Shown here: piece after piece, positions 29,311-38,067 of the stretch
Numbering within the stretch: the stretch's first letter is position 1
Layout of the letters: every line of letters begins with the position of its first letter
NCBI GenBank assembly: GCA_024398055.1
Contig: CP073749.1
Location: 1,116,001-1,180,000 of the forward strand
DNA: 64,000 nt
Source of the DNA: a bacterium SCSIO 12741
Lineage (GTDB): Bacteria; Bacteroidota; Bacteroidia; Flavobacteriales_G; Salibacteraceae
Reading direction: 5' to 3'
Notes under the pieces: generated by a model
Databases searched by the model: none
Told to the model about the DNA's origin: nothing
Seen by the model: the letters and a program-made list of their open reading frames with translations, nothing else
Position numbers and translations under genes: made by a program

Positions 29311-29344
29311 AAAAGCCCATCCCGAAGTATCGGAATGGGCTTTT
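29311..29344. terminator. Bidirectional terminator between FG-GAP gene and infB
   Basis: The 10-bp stem AAAAGCCCAT (29311-29320) with ATGGGCTTTT (29335-29344) has A-rich and T-rich flanks on both sides. It can serve both the plus-strand FG-GAP gene and the minus-strand infB operon, which converge here. Confidence 0.85.
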
Positions 29345-29368
29345 CTTTTATCTCTAACAGACCGAGGA

Positions 29369-32206
29369 CTAATCCAAAGTCTGTTTTACTTCTACTTCTT
29401 CGTATCCTTCGATTACATCGCCGACTTTTACATCGTTGAAGTTCTCGATGTTCAAACCACATTCGAAGTTTTTCTTCACTTCTTTTACGTCGTCTTTGAA
29501 TCGTTTCAAGGATCCGAGAGCTCCTGTGTACACCACAATACCATCGCGAATCAAGCGAATCTTGGTATTTCGAGTGATCGTACCATCGGTTACGTAACAA
29601 CCGGCAATAGTACCCACCTTGGAGATTTTGAACGTTTCGCGAACCTCTACGTTGCACACAACGCGCTCTTCCACTTTCGGCTTCAACATTCCTTCCATGG
29701 CCTGTTTCACCTCTTCGATGGCGTCGTAGATAATAGAGTACAAACGAATATCGATCATCTCTTTCTCGGCAATGGCTCGTGCATTCAGTGAAGGACGAAC
29801 TTGGAAACCGATAATGATTGCATTGGAAGCGGATGCCAACAACACATCTGACTCGCTAATTTGCCCCACCGATTTGTGAATAATGTTCACCTGAATCTTC
29901 TCGGTAGAAAGGTTTTGTAGGGAATCGGAAAGGGCTTCGATAGAACCATCCACATCACCTTTGATAATCACGTTAAGCTCCTGGAAGTCTCCAATCGCAA
30001 TACGACGACCAATCTCGTCAAGGGTAATGTGTTTCTGAGTTCTTACACCTTGCTCACGCAACAGCTGCTGACGCTTTTGAGCAATGTTCTTCGCTTCTTT
30101 CTCATCTGGCATTACGTTAAACTTATCACCCGCACTTGGAGCTCCGTTCAATCCCAGAACACTAACTGGACGTGAAGGTCCTGCCTCAGCTACTTGCTGA
30201 CCGCGTTCGTTGAACATAGCCTTAACCTTACCGGTGTAAGCACCTGCCAAAATCACATCTCCAACACGCATGGTACCGCTTTGTACCAACATAGTGGATA
30301 CGTATCCTTTTCCTTTATCAAGAGCAGCTTCAATAACGGTACCATTGGCCCGTTTTTCGCCATCTGCTTTCAATTCGAGTAATTCAGCTTCAAGAAGCAC
30401 TTTCTCTAACAGCTCCTCTACTCTCTGGCCTTTCTTGGCCGAAATATCTTCACTCTGATACTTACCTCCCCAATCTTCAACCAGGAAGTTCATAGCAGCG
30501 AGTTCTTCTTTAATTCTTTCAGGATTTGCACCTTCTTTATCCACCTTGTTGATGGCGAAAATGATAGGTACTCCAGCCGCTTGAGCGTGGTTAATAGCCT
30601 CCTTGGTTTGTGGCATCACATTGTCGTCAGCCGCAATCACGATGATGGCAATATCCGTCACCTGGGCACCCCGTGAACGCATCGCGGTAAAGGCCTCGTG
30701 ACCCGGTGTATCCAGGAAGGTAATGGTCTTTCCATTTTCAAGCTTCACACTGTAGGCACCAATGTGCTGGGTAATACCCCCTGCCTCACCGGCAATCACA
30801 TTAGCCTTACGTACGTGGTCAAGAAGAGAGGTTTTACCGTGGTCTACGTGACCCATTACGGTAACGATAGGCGGACGTTCGTTCATCCGTTCTTCCACAT
30901 CTTCTTCGATCAGCTGATCATCCTCTGCTTCAGCCGTGGTGAATTCCATGGTAAAACCAAATTCTTCACCTACCACCTGCAGGGTTTCTTTATCCAAACG
31001 CTGGTTAATGGAAACGAAGAGTCCGAGCGACATACATGCTGCGATAACCTCGTTTACACTCACATTCATCAAGGAAGCTAATTCGTTTGCGGTGGCAAAC
31101 TCTGTAATCTTCAAGATGCTTTGTTCAGCTTCCTGCTGCTTCATGAGCTCTTCCTGCTGTTGAGAAATCGCTTCACGTTTGGCACGTCTGTGTTTTGCAC
31201 CTTTGGACTTACCTCCACCGCTACTCAAGCGAGCCAAGGTTTCCTTAATTTCTTTTTGGATGTCCTCCTGGGTAATTTCTGGTTGTGGCTCTCTCTTTTG
31301 GAATTTGCCTCTACCTTGTCCTTTACGGCGATCATTTCCACCGCGCTGACCTTGTCCAGGCCCGCCAGGTCTACCACCGGGTCTGCCTCCAGGTCTACCA
31401 GAATCAGGAGATATGCGCTTACGCTTTTTCTTCAGTTGCTGAATCTCTTTGTTATCATCAGAAGAGGCAACTGGTTTTTTCTTTTTCTTCTCGAATTGAG
31501 AGAGGTCAATTTTCTGTCCCGTGATTTTCGGTCCAGCCAACTTCTCCACCTTCGTTTCGATTTTCTCTGGCTTGGAAGGGGTCGCAGGCTTAGCAGGTGC
31601 TTCCTTCTTCGGCTCAGGTTTTTTAGCCACAGGAGGTTTTGGCTCCTCTTTCTTAGGAGGCTCCACCTCTTTCTTAGGCTTTGGCTTGGGCTCTGGTTCT
31701 TTTTTACCAGGGCGAGTTTTTAGGTTCAATGAATCCAGGTCGATCTTACCTACCAATTTAGGCCCTTTATCGTCCGGATCAGCAGGCGTTTCCACCTCTT
31801 CCATCTTCACTTGCTCAGGAGCAGCTTTTTTCTCTACCTCTGGCTCCTTAGCTTCAGGTTCCTCGGGCTTCTCCTCCTTAGGCAAATCGATAATTGGCTT
31901 AACGGATACATTCTTAATCACCACTTCCTCTTCCAGTTCATCGGTACGAGATGGTTTTTCTCTTACCTGATCTTCGATAGAAATGGTTACCCGTTTTTCC
32001 CGGTTTTTGCTGAGCTCCCGAGATTTTTCCTTCACCTGTTTGTCCGAAGAAAACTTTTGAAGCAGCAGGTCATAGGCATCCTCATCGATCTTCGAAGTAG
32101 GGCGACCATCGCACTCTATTCCGTTCTCGACCAGGAAGTCGGTAATGGTTTTAACCCCAACTCCTAATTCCTTAGCAACTTTACTTAACCTAATAGCTCC
32201 TGCCAT
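29369..32206 (-). CDS. infB: Translation initiation factor IF-2
   Basis: IF-2 is the GTPase that brings initiator tRNA to the 30S subunit and joins the subunits. The 945-residue protein has an N-terminal helical IF2N motif ([20 protein letters not shown]), a long Lys/Glu/Pro-rich and then Gly/Arg-rich linker of roughly 300 residues, a second IF2N region, and the G domain: G1 [19 protein letters not shown]3 [10 protein letters not shown]4 AINKVDK. Domains II-IV follow, ending VEVKQTLD. It is the last gene of rimP-nusA-infB and has its own upstream promoter element. Confidence 0.97.
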   Translation of the reverse strand: MAGAIRLSKVAKELGVGVKTITDFLVENGIECDGRPTSKIDEDAYDLLLQKFSSDKQVKEKSRELSKNREKRVTISIEDQVREKPSRTDELEEEVVIKNVSVKPIIDLPKEEKPEEPEAKEPEVEKKAAPEQVKMEEVETPADPDDKGPKLVGKIDLDSLNLKTRPGKKEPEPKPKPKKEVEPPKKEEPKPPVAKKPEPKKEAPAKPATPSKPEKIETKVEKLAGPKITGQKIDLSQFEKKKKKPVASSDDNKEIQQLKKKRKRISPDSGRPGGRPGGRPGGPGQGQRGGNDRRKGQGRGKFQKREPQPEITQEDIQKEIKETLARLSSGGGKSKGAKHRRAKREAISQQQEELMKQQEAEQSILKITEFATANELASLMNVSVNEVIAACMSLGLFVSINQRLDKETLQVVGEEFGFTMEFTTAEAEDDQLIEEDVEERMNERPPIVTVMGHVDHGKTSLLDHVRKANVIAGEAGGITQHIGAYSVKLENGKTITFLDTPGHEAFTAMRSRGAQVTDIAIIVIAADDNVMPQTKEAINHAQAAGVPIIFAINKVDKEGANPERIKEELAAMNFLVEDWGGKYQSEDISAKKGQRVEELLEKVLLEAELLELKADGEKRANGTVIEAALDKGKGYVSTMLVQSGTMRVGDVILAGAYTGKVKAMFNERGQQVAEAGPSRPVSVLGLNGAPSAGDKFNVMPDEKEAKNIAQKRQQLLREQGVRTQKHITLDEIGRRIAIGDFQELNVIIKGDVDGSIEALSDSLQNLSTEKIQVNIIHKSVGQISESDVLLASASNAIIIGFQVRPSLNARAIAEKEMIDIRLYSIIYDAIEEVKQAMEGMLKPKVEERVVCNVEVRETFKISKVGTIAGCYVTDGTITRNTKIRLIRDGIVVYTGALGSLKRFKDDVKEVKKNFECGLNIENFNDVKVGDVIEGYEEVEVKQTLD

Positions 32207-32260
32207 ATAATTCTTTAGTTATCAAACCCTTTAAAACAAAGGGGTAGCTTTCTTCGTGTG

Positions 32261-32268
32261 CAAATATA
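32261..32268 (-). promoter_or_regulatory. -7 element upstream of infB
   Basis: The minus strand reads TATATTTG, an exact TAnnTTTG match in the 96-bp gap between nusA and infB, about 55 bp before the infB ATG. It suggests infB can also be transcribed independently of rimP-nusA. Confidence 0.4.
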
Positions 32269-32302
32269 AAACTCTCGGCTAAACGCCTTTTTCGATCCCT
32301 TT

Positions 32303-33541
32303 CTAATCTTCAAATTCGGATCTCAAAATGCTTAGCACTTCTTCTACGGTCTCCTCTTCGAGGTCAGCGCGTTTTACCAGTTCTCTCTTACCCAAGTCGA
32401 GTACACTCTTAGCAGTGTCACAACCAATGGCTTTCAACTGGTCGAGAATCCAGTGATCGATTTCATCAGAGAATTCTTCCAGGTCTACGTCTTCAATATC
32501 TTCAGCTGATTCGCGGTATACGTCAATTTCGTATCCGGTCAAGCGGCTTGCCAACTTGATGTTGAATCCACCTTTACCAATGGCCAGGGAAACCTGATCA
32601 GGGCGAAGGTAAACGTCAGCTTTGCTCGCCTCATCGTCCAGATTCATATTCGAAATCTTAGCCGGGCTCAAAGCACGCTGGATGTACAACTGAGAATTGG
32701 AGGTATAGTTAATTACATCAATGTTTTCGTTGCGCAACTCACGTACGATACCGTGGATACGAGAACCTTTCATACCTACACAAGCTCCTACCGGATCGAT
32801 ACGATCGTCGTAAGATTCTACGGCTACTTTAGCTCTTTCACCTGGCTCACGTACAATGTTTTTAATGGTAATCAAACCATCAAAAATTTCAGGAACTTCC
32901 ATCTCAAACAAGCGCTCCAAGAAGGCTGGAGAAGTTCTTGACAAGAAGATAATAGGTGAGTTGTTACGCATTTCTACTTTGGTTACTACCGCACGAACTG
33001 AGTCTCCCTTCTTAAAATAGTCAGAAGGAATTTGATCAGATTTAGGTAGCACCAACTCGTTGCCTTCATCGTCGAGCAACAAAATTTCTTTTTTCCAGAT
33101 TTGGTAAACCTCTCCGTTTACGATATCTCCCACACGGTCCTTATACTTCTTGTAAATACCGTCTTTCTGTAGGTCGTGGATACGGGCGGCAAGGTTTTGT
33201 TTCAATGCAGTAATGGAGCGTCTTCCAAAATGCTCAATACGCAATTCCTCAGATACATCTTCCCCTACTTCGAAGTCGGGCTCGATTCTCTGAGCTTCAG
33301 TCAATGAAATTTCTGCATTCGGATCTTCTACTTCTCCATCTGGAACAATCACTCGGTTGTGCCATACTTCGAGGTCACCTTTATCGGGGTTAATAATGAT
33401 GTCGAAATTCTCGGCGGTTCCAAACTGTTTGCCAATCACATTACGAAAAACATCTTCTACAATGTTCATCATCGTAACCCGATCAATGTTCTTCAGGTCT
33501 TTAAATTCCGAAAACGACTCAATTAATTCCTGCGTATTCAT
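32303..33541 (-). CDS. nusA: Transcription termination/antitermination factor NusA
   Basis: NusA binds RNA polymerase and nascent RNA and controls pausing, termination and antitermination. The 412-residue protein has the N-terminal polymerase-binding domain, an S1 domain (GDIVNGEVYQIWKKEILLL), two KH domains (DPVGACVGMKGSRIHGIVRE and VSLAIGKGGFNIKLASRLTG) and a short acidic C-terminal helical part. It starts 11 bp after rimP. The leader of the operon contains a terminator-like hairpin that could be a target for NusA feedback. Confidence 0.97.
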   Translation of the reverse strand: MNTQELIESFSEFKDLKNIDRVTMMNIVEDVFRNVIGKQFGTAENFDIIINPDKGDLEVWHNRVIVPDGEVEDPNAEISLTEAQRIEPDFEVGEDVSEELRIEHFGRRSITALKQNLAARIHDLQKDGIYKKYKDRVGDIVNGEVYQIWKKEILLLDDEGNELVLPKSDQIPSDYFKKGDSVRAVVTKVEMRNNSPIIFLSRTSPAFLERLFEMEVPEIFDGLITIKNIVREPGERAKVAVESYDDRIDPVGACVGMKGSRIHGIVRELRNENIDVINYTSNSQLYIQRALSPAKISNMNLDDEASKADVYLRPDQVSLAIGKGGFNIKLASRLTGYEIDVYRESAEDIEDVDLEEFSDEIDHWILDQLKAIGCDTAKSVLDLGKRELVKRADLEEETVEEVLSILRSEFED

Positions 33542-33552
33542 GACTTAACGAT

Positions 33553-34017
33553 TTAAAAATCCAATATCAATTTTGTCTCTTTTATTTCCGCGAACGGGAA
33601 CTCATGCTCCTGTTTCACTTCCACTTTTTTCTTCTTTCCTTCTACTCTTTCTTTCGAAGTAGTCTCTACTATGATGCGTTCGTCATTTACATCAACCAAT
33701 TGGCCCTTCACCACCACTCCTTCTACTGGAGTTACTTTGACTTTGCGCCCTACATTTTTGGTGTATTGACGCATTACTTTGAAAGGCTTGGTTAAGCCTG
33801 GAGAGGAAACCTGAAGTTCAAAATCTTCTTTCTCCCGGTCAAGGCTGTGCTCTACATGACGCGAAACATTCACGCACTCCTGGATATTGAAGCCCTGATC
33901 TCCATCAATTTCGATAACAATTTTGTTGGAGCCACTCACGGTTATATCCACCACAAAGTACTCTGTACCATGTAGTTTCTCATCCACCAGTTGCGTTATT
34001 TGCTCTTTCGTAATCAT
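33553..34017 (-). CDS. rimP: Ribosome maturation factor RimP
   Basis: RimP helps assemble the 30S ribosomal subunit. The 154-residue protein has the family pattern: YFVVDITVSGSNKIVIEIDG, CVNVSRHVEHSLD and the C-terminal SH3-like part with VSSPGLTKPFKVMRQYTKNV and VKVTPVEGVVVKGQL. It leads the rimP-nusA-infB operon, a conserved order across bacteria. Confidence 0.95.
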   Translation of the reverse strand: MITKEQITQLVDEKLHGTEYFVVDITVSGSNKIVIEIDGDQGFNIQECVNVSRHVEHSLDREKEDFELQVSSPGLTKPFKVMRQYTKNVGRKVKVTPVEGVVVKGQLVDVNDERIIVETTSKERVEGKKKKVEVKQEHEFPFAEIKETKLILDF

Positions 34018-34029
34018 GTTTTATAAACT

Positions 34030-34052
34030 AAAAAGAGGGGCTAAAACCCCTC
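34030..34052 (-). terminator. Terminator-like hairpin 18 bp before rimP (possible attenuator)
   Basis: On the minus strand GAGGGG-TTTTAG-CCCCTC is followed by five T. It lies downstream of the MORN-repeat gene stop and also downstream of a -7 element at 34084-34091. It either ends the MORN gene transcript or attenuates the rimP operon. Confidence 0.75.
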
Positions 34053-34083
34053 CTCTCTATATCACTAATGACGTTTTGCGCCA

Positions 34084-34091
34084 CAAATTTA
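34084..34091 (-). promoter_or_regulatory. -7 element upstream of the rimP leader hairpin
   Basis: TAAATTTG on the minus strand exactly matches TAnnTTTG, 67 bp before the rimP ATG and upstream of the terminator-like hairpin. No good -33 element was found. Confidence 0.45.
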
Positions 34092-34109
34092 TGATTTTTC
34101 TTTCAATAA

Positions 34110-35675
34110 TTATTCTTTTATAAAGCCATTCACGTATTTGACACTTCGTGTAATGTTTCCATCCTCATCGTAGAATTTCCAAACCCCGTTTTGGACCCCT
34201 TCTTTGTAGGATGTTTGGCTCTGAATTTTATCGCCTTTGTAGTAGGAAGTGCTCGGACCGTGAAGTCTATCGTCCTTATAACTGACTTTGCGCAGCAGCT
34301 GTCCCCACTCAGCATAGTATTCCCAGGTCCCGTTTTTTCTACCCTCTGTGTACGATCCTTTTTGATCGATATGCCCATGTGCGTAATAAAAAGTCCACAT
34401 ACCTTCTCTTATACCACCTTTGTAGGATCCGGTTTCACGAGGTTTTCCGGAAGAATAAAAGAATTCCCATTTACCTTCCTTTAAGCCATCCTTAAGTGAG
34501 CCGTGGTAATTGGTCTTACCGTTTTCGTACCAGCCGGTCCATTCGCCAACCATCTTACCCGCAGCAAAACTCCCCTTGTCTTTAGGGCCTTTGGATTCGT
34601 ACCAGGAATTCCACTCTCCTTCTTCTTTACCGTTTTCGTAGTTCCCTTCCTGAAGCTTGTTTCCATTTTCGAACCAGGTGGTCCACAGCCCTTCTTTAAT
34701 CCCTTGGGCATAATTCCCTTTTCTCCAGAGGCTGCCATCTTCATACCAGAAGTTCCACTCCCCATCTTTTTTTCCGGACCGGAATAGCCCTTCACTTTCT
34801 TTCACCTGAGAGTCTTCGAAATAGTAGGTCCAGAGGCTGTCTTGTAATCCCTGGTCAAAATAGCCAGACATGTAAAGGTGCCCGTCTTCCTGAATAAACT
34901 TCCAGAAGCCATCCTTTTCATCTTTTTGGTAAAACCCACTTACCTTGGATTGTCCATTGGCATACCAACTCTGAACGGCCCCTTGCTTCATGCCTTTTTC
35001 GTAATTCACTTCATTCTCGGGGCTACCGTTAGCAAAAAACTTCTTCCAAAGGCCAGTCTTTAAGCCTTGCTCGTAGCTTCCCGATTCTTCTATTTGATCT
35101 GCCGTGTACCAACGTTTGTAGGGGCCATCGAGAATTCCGTTTTTGTAGTGGTTCTCAGCCATTATGGACTGCCCCATGTATTTGTAGAAAACTCCGGTTC
35201 CATGGGTCAGAGATTGAGAGCCATCACGCTTCCAGGCATTTTCTAAACGCACCTCACGTTTGTTCCAGGTTTCTTCCTTATAGTTTTTTCCATCCGGAAA
35301 ATAGTAGGTCCAAAGGCTGTCTTTGTACCCCCGTTCAAATTGTCCTTTGGCTCTTACCTGTCCCTCTTCAAACCAGGAGGTATATACACTATCTTGCAAA
35401 TTGAAATAGAAGTAGCCTTCATTCATTTTTTGGCCATTCTCGTACCAAACGGTTACCGATCCATGCAACTTTCCTACGAGGTAGTGGCTCTCTTCTTTCA
35501 GCTTTCCGCTTTCGTACCAATAGGTCCACTTGCCGTCCTTTACTCCATCAACATAATTCCCTTCACTGAGTTTAAGGGTACTGTCTTTGTCGTAAAACCC
35601 GGTATAGTGTTGAACGTTTTGCGCCCAGGATGTGAGCCCAATAGTTATGAGTAGAAATGAAAAAATGCTGCGCAT
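34110..35675 (-). CDS. Exported MORN-repeat protein (about 19 repeats)
   Basis: The 521-residue protein begins with a signal peptide ending in LTSWAQ and otherwise consists almost entirely of about 19 tandem repeats of roughly 23 residues with the pattern G-x-W-x-x-W/Y-Y/F-x-x-G, such as GEWNFWYEDGSLWRKGNYAQ. These are MORN_2/YwqK-type repeats, which form an extended beta-hairpin ladder. Databases often label such proteins as antitoxins, but nothing here supports that, and an exported scaffold or protein-binding surface is more likely. One repeat near residues 150-175 is degenerate. It has its own promoter element, and rimP follows 92 bp downstream. Confidence 0.85.
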   Translation of the reverse strand: MRSIFSFLLITIGLTSWAQNVQHYTGFYDKDSTLKLSEGNYVDGVKDGKWTYWYESGKLKEESHYLVGKLHGSVTVWYENGQKMNEGYFYFNLQDSVYTSWFEEGQVRAKGQFERGYKDSLWTYYFPDGKNYKEETWNKREVRLENAWKRDGSQSLTHGTGVFYKYMGQSIMAENHYKNGILDGPYKRWYTADQIEESGSYEQGLKTGLWKKFFANGSPENEVNYEKGMKQGAVQSWYANGQSKVSGFYQKDEKDGFWKFIQEDGHLYMSGYFDQGLQDSLWTYYFEDSQVKESEGLFRSGKKDGEWNFWYEDGSLWRKGNYAQGIKEGLWTTWFENGNKLQEGNYENGKEEGEWNSWYESKGPKDKGSFAAGKMVGEWTGWYENGKTNYHGSLKDGLKEGKWEFFYSSGKPRETGSYKGGIREGMWTFYYAHGHIDQKGSYTEGRKNGTWEYYAEWGQLLRKVSYKDDRLHGPSTSYYKGDKIQSQTSYKEGVQNGVWKFYDEDGNITRSVKYVNGFIKE

Positions 35676-35691
35676 ACCTGCTGATTTTCTG

Positions 35692-35699
35692 CAAATGTA
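35692..35699 (-). promoter_or_regulatory. -7 element before the MORN-repeat gene
   Basis: TACATTTG on the minus strand exactly matches TAnnTTTG, 16 bp upstream of the ATG at 35675, leaving a leader of about 10 bases. Confidence 0.45.
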
Positions 35700-35907
35700 G
35701 GAGGCGAAACGGGTGGCTATTGATCAGCGAAAAAAAATAATGAACAAATTGCCGAAGACTTCTTTTGCCCACTTCAACCCTTCCTGATAAACTGAAAAAC
35801 AGCCTTCTAAGTATTCTTAAGCTAAACTCTTCAAAAAAAATTTCATGCGAGTTGTAAGATTTCTGGCCTCCTTGCTACTAATCCAATAAACACTAAAACA
35901 TTTCGCC

Positions 35908-36870
35908 ATGAAAACTCCCCATCTTATTTGGATTCTGGTTCTTTTCTTCGGGCTTTGGGCCTGCAAAAAAGAGCCCCTTGAACATCCTGAAACCAAAACA
36001 GGAACAATGGTTGTTGCGCAATCAGAAGATTCGAGCGCTTCACCAAGCCCTCAGCCCATTTCAGAAAACCGTTCCTCTTTATTCTGGAAAGTCTCTGGAG
36101 GCGACCTCGAAAAACCTTCCTACTTGTTTGGCACCATCCATTTGATACCGGAGCCCCAGCTGGGCTTTATTCCAACACTGGATTCACTTCTACTACTTAG
36201 CGACAGACTGGTACTCGAAGCCAACCCTCGAGATCCAGCTATTCAGGCAGCATCTAGTAAACACGCTGTCCTTGATCCGTCCTTAATCCAGGATATGTAT
36301 ACGCCGGCAGAAATGGCCATGCTCAGCCATTTTTGCGATTCCATTGGATTGGATTTTAACCAGCTGGTGCGGTATCAACCTCTTGTTATTGCTCAACTTA
36401 TCACCACACGGGTTTTAGGTGCTGCCTATCCTTTGACGAGTTATGAAGATGAACTAATCCAACTGGCCGAGAAACGTGGAGTGATTCTGGATGGAGCCGA
36501 AGGTCCCGATTACGTCTATTCTTATCTAAGCAAATTAGATGCACTGGAACAGGCTGATAATCTGGTATTACTAACTGAGACGGCCAAACAAGACCCAAGA
36601 TTGGGCTATGATGAAATGCTGGATACCTATCTTCGACAAGACATTGAGGGTCTTTACAACCTGGTAAAAACCGGTATGGGAAGTAGCCCTGAAAACATCA
36701 ATATTCTGGTATCGGAGCGCAATGAATACTGGTTGAGTCACGGCTTAATCGATCAGCATGAAAGTCGGTTTATTGCCGTTGGTAGCGGCCACCTCTATGG
36801 AGAACGGGGCTTGATCCAGCTACTGAAGAAAAAGGGATACAAAGTAGAATCGATCCAGGTAAGCAAATGA
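35908..36870 (+). CDS. TraB/GumN-family lipoprotein
   Basis: The 320-residue protein has a lipobox (FFGLWAC, Cys19), then a Ser/Pro-rich linker and a TraB/GumN (Tiki-like) domain. Family motifs are YLFGTIHLIPEP with the GTIH histidine, the acidic LVLEANP, and the C-terminal FIAVGSGHLYGERGLIQLL. Members of this fold include metalloproteases related to Tiki, so a metal-dependent hydrolase at the membrane is plausible but not shown. Its stop overlaps the start of an ECF sigma factor by four bases (ATGA), an unusual pairing. Confidence 0.87.
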   Translation: MKTPHLIWILVLFFGLWACKKEPLEHPETKTGTMVVAQSEDSSASPSPQPISENRSSLFWKVSGGDLEKPSYLFGTIHLIPEPQLGFIPTLDSLLLLSDRLVLEANPRDPAIQAASSKHAVLDPSLIQDMYTPAEMAMLSHFCDSIGLDFNQLVRYQPLVIAQLITTRVLGAAYPLTSYEDELIQLAEKRGVILDGAEGPDYVYSYLSKLDALEQADNLVLLTETAKQDPRLGYDEMLDTYLRQDIEGLYNLVKTGMGSSPENINILVSERNEYWLSHGLIDQHESRFIAVGSGHLYGERGLIQLLKKKGYKVESIQVSK

Positions 36871-37358
36871 CACTACCACAAGGAACTGAACCCCAACTGG
36901 AAAAAATGATCCGGGATCACCTGCTGTTGATTCACAAGGTGTCCTGGTTCTATACCCGGGATCCGGAAGAACGGAAAGACCTGGCCCAGGAAATTGTGTA
37001 TCAGATTTGTCGATCCTACTCCTCTTTTAAAGGAAACTCCAAGCCCAGCACCTGGATTTACCGAATAGGAATCAACACGGCTATTGGTCAGTTGCGCCAG
37101 AAAAAAATGATTACCGAACCCCTTTCCCAACACACTCATTTGGCCCAACCTGATGAGGAAAAAAGGGAGCAACAGAAAGAGCTCCAGCAAGCCATCCAAC
37201 GATTGGATGAAGCTGAAAAATCACTGGTCATGCTCTTTCTCGACGACATTCCCTACCGAGAAATCGGTGAAATCCTGGGAATAAGCGAAAACCTGGTGGG
37301 TGTAAAAATTCACCGCATTAAAAACAAACTCAAAAAATTCATTCATGGAACTGCATAA
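36867..37358 (+). CDS. ECF-family RNA polymerase sigma factor
   Basis: The 163-residue protein has the two-domain ECF layout. Region 2 spans about residues 15-75, with RKDLAQEIVYQICRSYSSF and STWIYRIGINTAI. Region 4 spans about 105-160, with LVMLFLDDIPYREIGEILGI and NLVGVKIHRIKNKLKK as the helix-turn-helix. It overlaps the TraB/GumN gene by four bases upstream and the next membrane protein by 14 bases downstream, so the three are translated together. The membrane protein is in the usual anti-sigma position. Confidence 0.93.
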   Translation: MTLPQGTEPQLEKMIRDHLLLIHKVSWFYTRDPEERKDLAQEIVYQICRSYSSFKGNSKPSTWIYRIGINTAIGQLRQKKMITEPLSQHTHLAQPDEEKREQQKELQQAIQRLDEAEKSLVMLFLDDIPYREIGEILGISENLVGVKIHRIKNKLKKFIHGTA

Positions 37359-37995
37359 TTTAAAAACCGAATGGGCTCAAGTGAGCGAACAACTTCAGGA
37401 AACGCTTCCCGACCTTCCCTCTGCAGAAGTTCAGAGCGTCTACCAATCCATGCCTTACAAAAGACTCATTTATAACAACCTCTTAGAATTGGGCTTCAGC
37501 GCAATGGGTGTTCCCGTGGTAGGCTTGGCTATGCTTTTGATGGATCCTCAGGGATACCTTCCCGCCGGAGTTAAATGGTTGGCCTGGATTACAACATTTG
37601 TCCTTCTGGTCCCATCCTTTGCGCTCTTTCGAGCCATTCATCAACCCGACGCTTCGTTGAGCACCGTGTCCTACTTGAAAAGTGTGAGTAGCCGCATTCG
37701 GTTTTACCGCATATATCAAGTGGTGATGAATTTTTTCCTCTGTATGATCATTTGTATTCCCGGGTTCTTAACCTCTCGAAAGTGGATTCTAACCCTGGAT
37801 GGAGAAACATTTGAAGGCGTTATCAATTTTCCTGAGCCCTATTTTACCCAATACGTTTTGGCAACGGGAGCCCTTTCCATCGTTATGTCGATTTTCGCTG
37901 CAGCCTGGGGATATACGGCCTATGCCATCTTTTATAAGAAACGAAAAGGAGCCTTGGATCGGATCATTTCAGGGTTTGAAGGACAGGCGGGATAA
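37345..37995 (+). CDS. Four-helix membrane protein, candidate anti-sigma factor
   Basis: I do not recognise a named family. The 216-residue protein has an N-terminal soluble segment of about 45 residues (ELHNLKTEWAQVSEQLQETL), then four hydrophobic helices near 47-68, 76-96, 123-145 and 170-195, and a basic C-terminal tail. The gene overlaps the ECF sigma gene by 14 bp, the classic place for an anti-sigma factor, and the N-terminal cytosolic helix could hold the sigma factor. No zinc-binding HxxxCxxC motif is present. It is not a standard FecR-type anti-sigma factor. Confidence 0.75.
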   Translation: MELHNLKTEWAQVSEQLQETLPDLPSAEVQSVYQSMPYKRLIYNNLLELGFSAMGVPVVGLAMLLMDPQGYLPAGVKWLAWITTFVLLVPSFALFRAIHQPDASLSTVSYLKSVSSRIRFYRIYQVVMNFFLCMIICIPGFLTSRKWILTLDGETFEGVINFPEPYFTQYVLATGALSIVMSIFAAAWGYTAYAIFYKKRKGALDRIISGFEGQAG

Positions 37996-38038
37996 CCGAT
38001 ATGTAGTAAGGGTAACAAAATGTGTCAGTGAACTAAAC

Positions 38039-38046
38039 TAGCTTTG
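38039..38046 (+). promoter_or_regulatory. -7 element before the DUF547-arsS operon
   Basis: TAGCTTTG exactly matches TAnnTTTG, 22 bp upstream of the ATG at 38068. It separates the arsenosugar set from the sigma-factor operon. Confidence 0.45.
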
Positions 38047-38067
38047 TTGTGTCAAAATTCTTGAGTT

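Noticed and set aside
31121-31723. A 200-codon plus-strand frame rich in Leu, Arg and Phe
   Set aside because: It is the complement of the Lys/Glu/Pro-rich linker of infB; the composition is an artefact.
34110-35675. Toxin-antitoxin reading of the MORN-repeat protein (YwqK-type label)
   Set aside because: It has a signal peptide, 19 repeats and no toxin-like neighbour.
37345-37995. Classical FecR or zinc anti-sigma factor
   Set aside because: There is no FecR domain and no HxxxCxxC motif; only position and the soluble N-terminus support an anti-sigma role.
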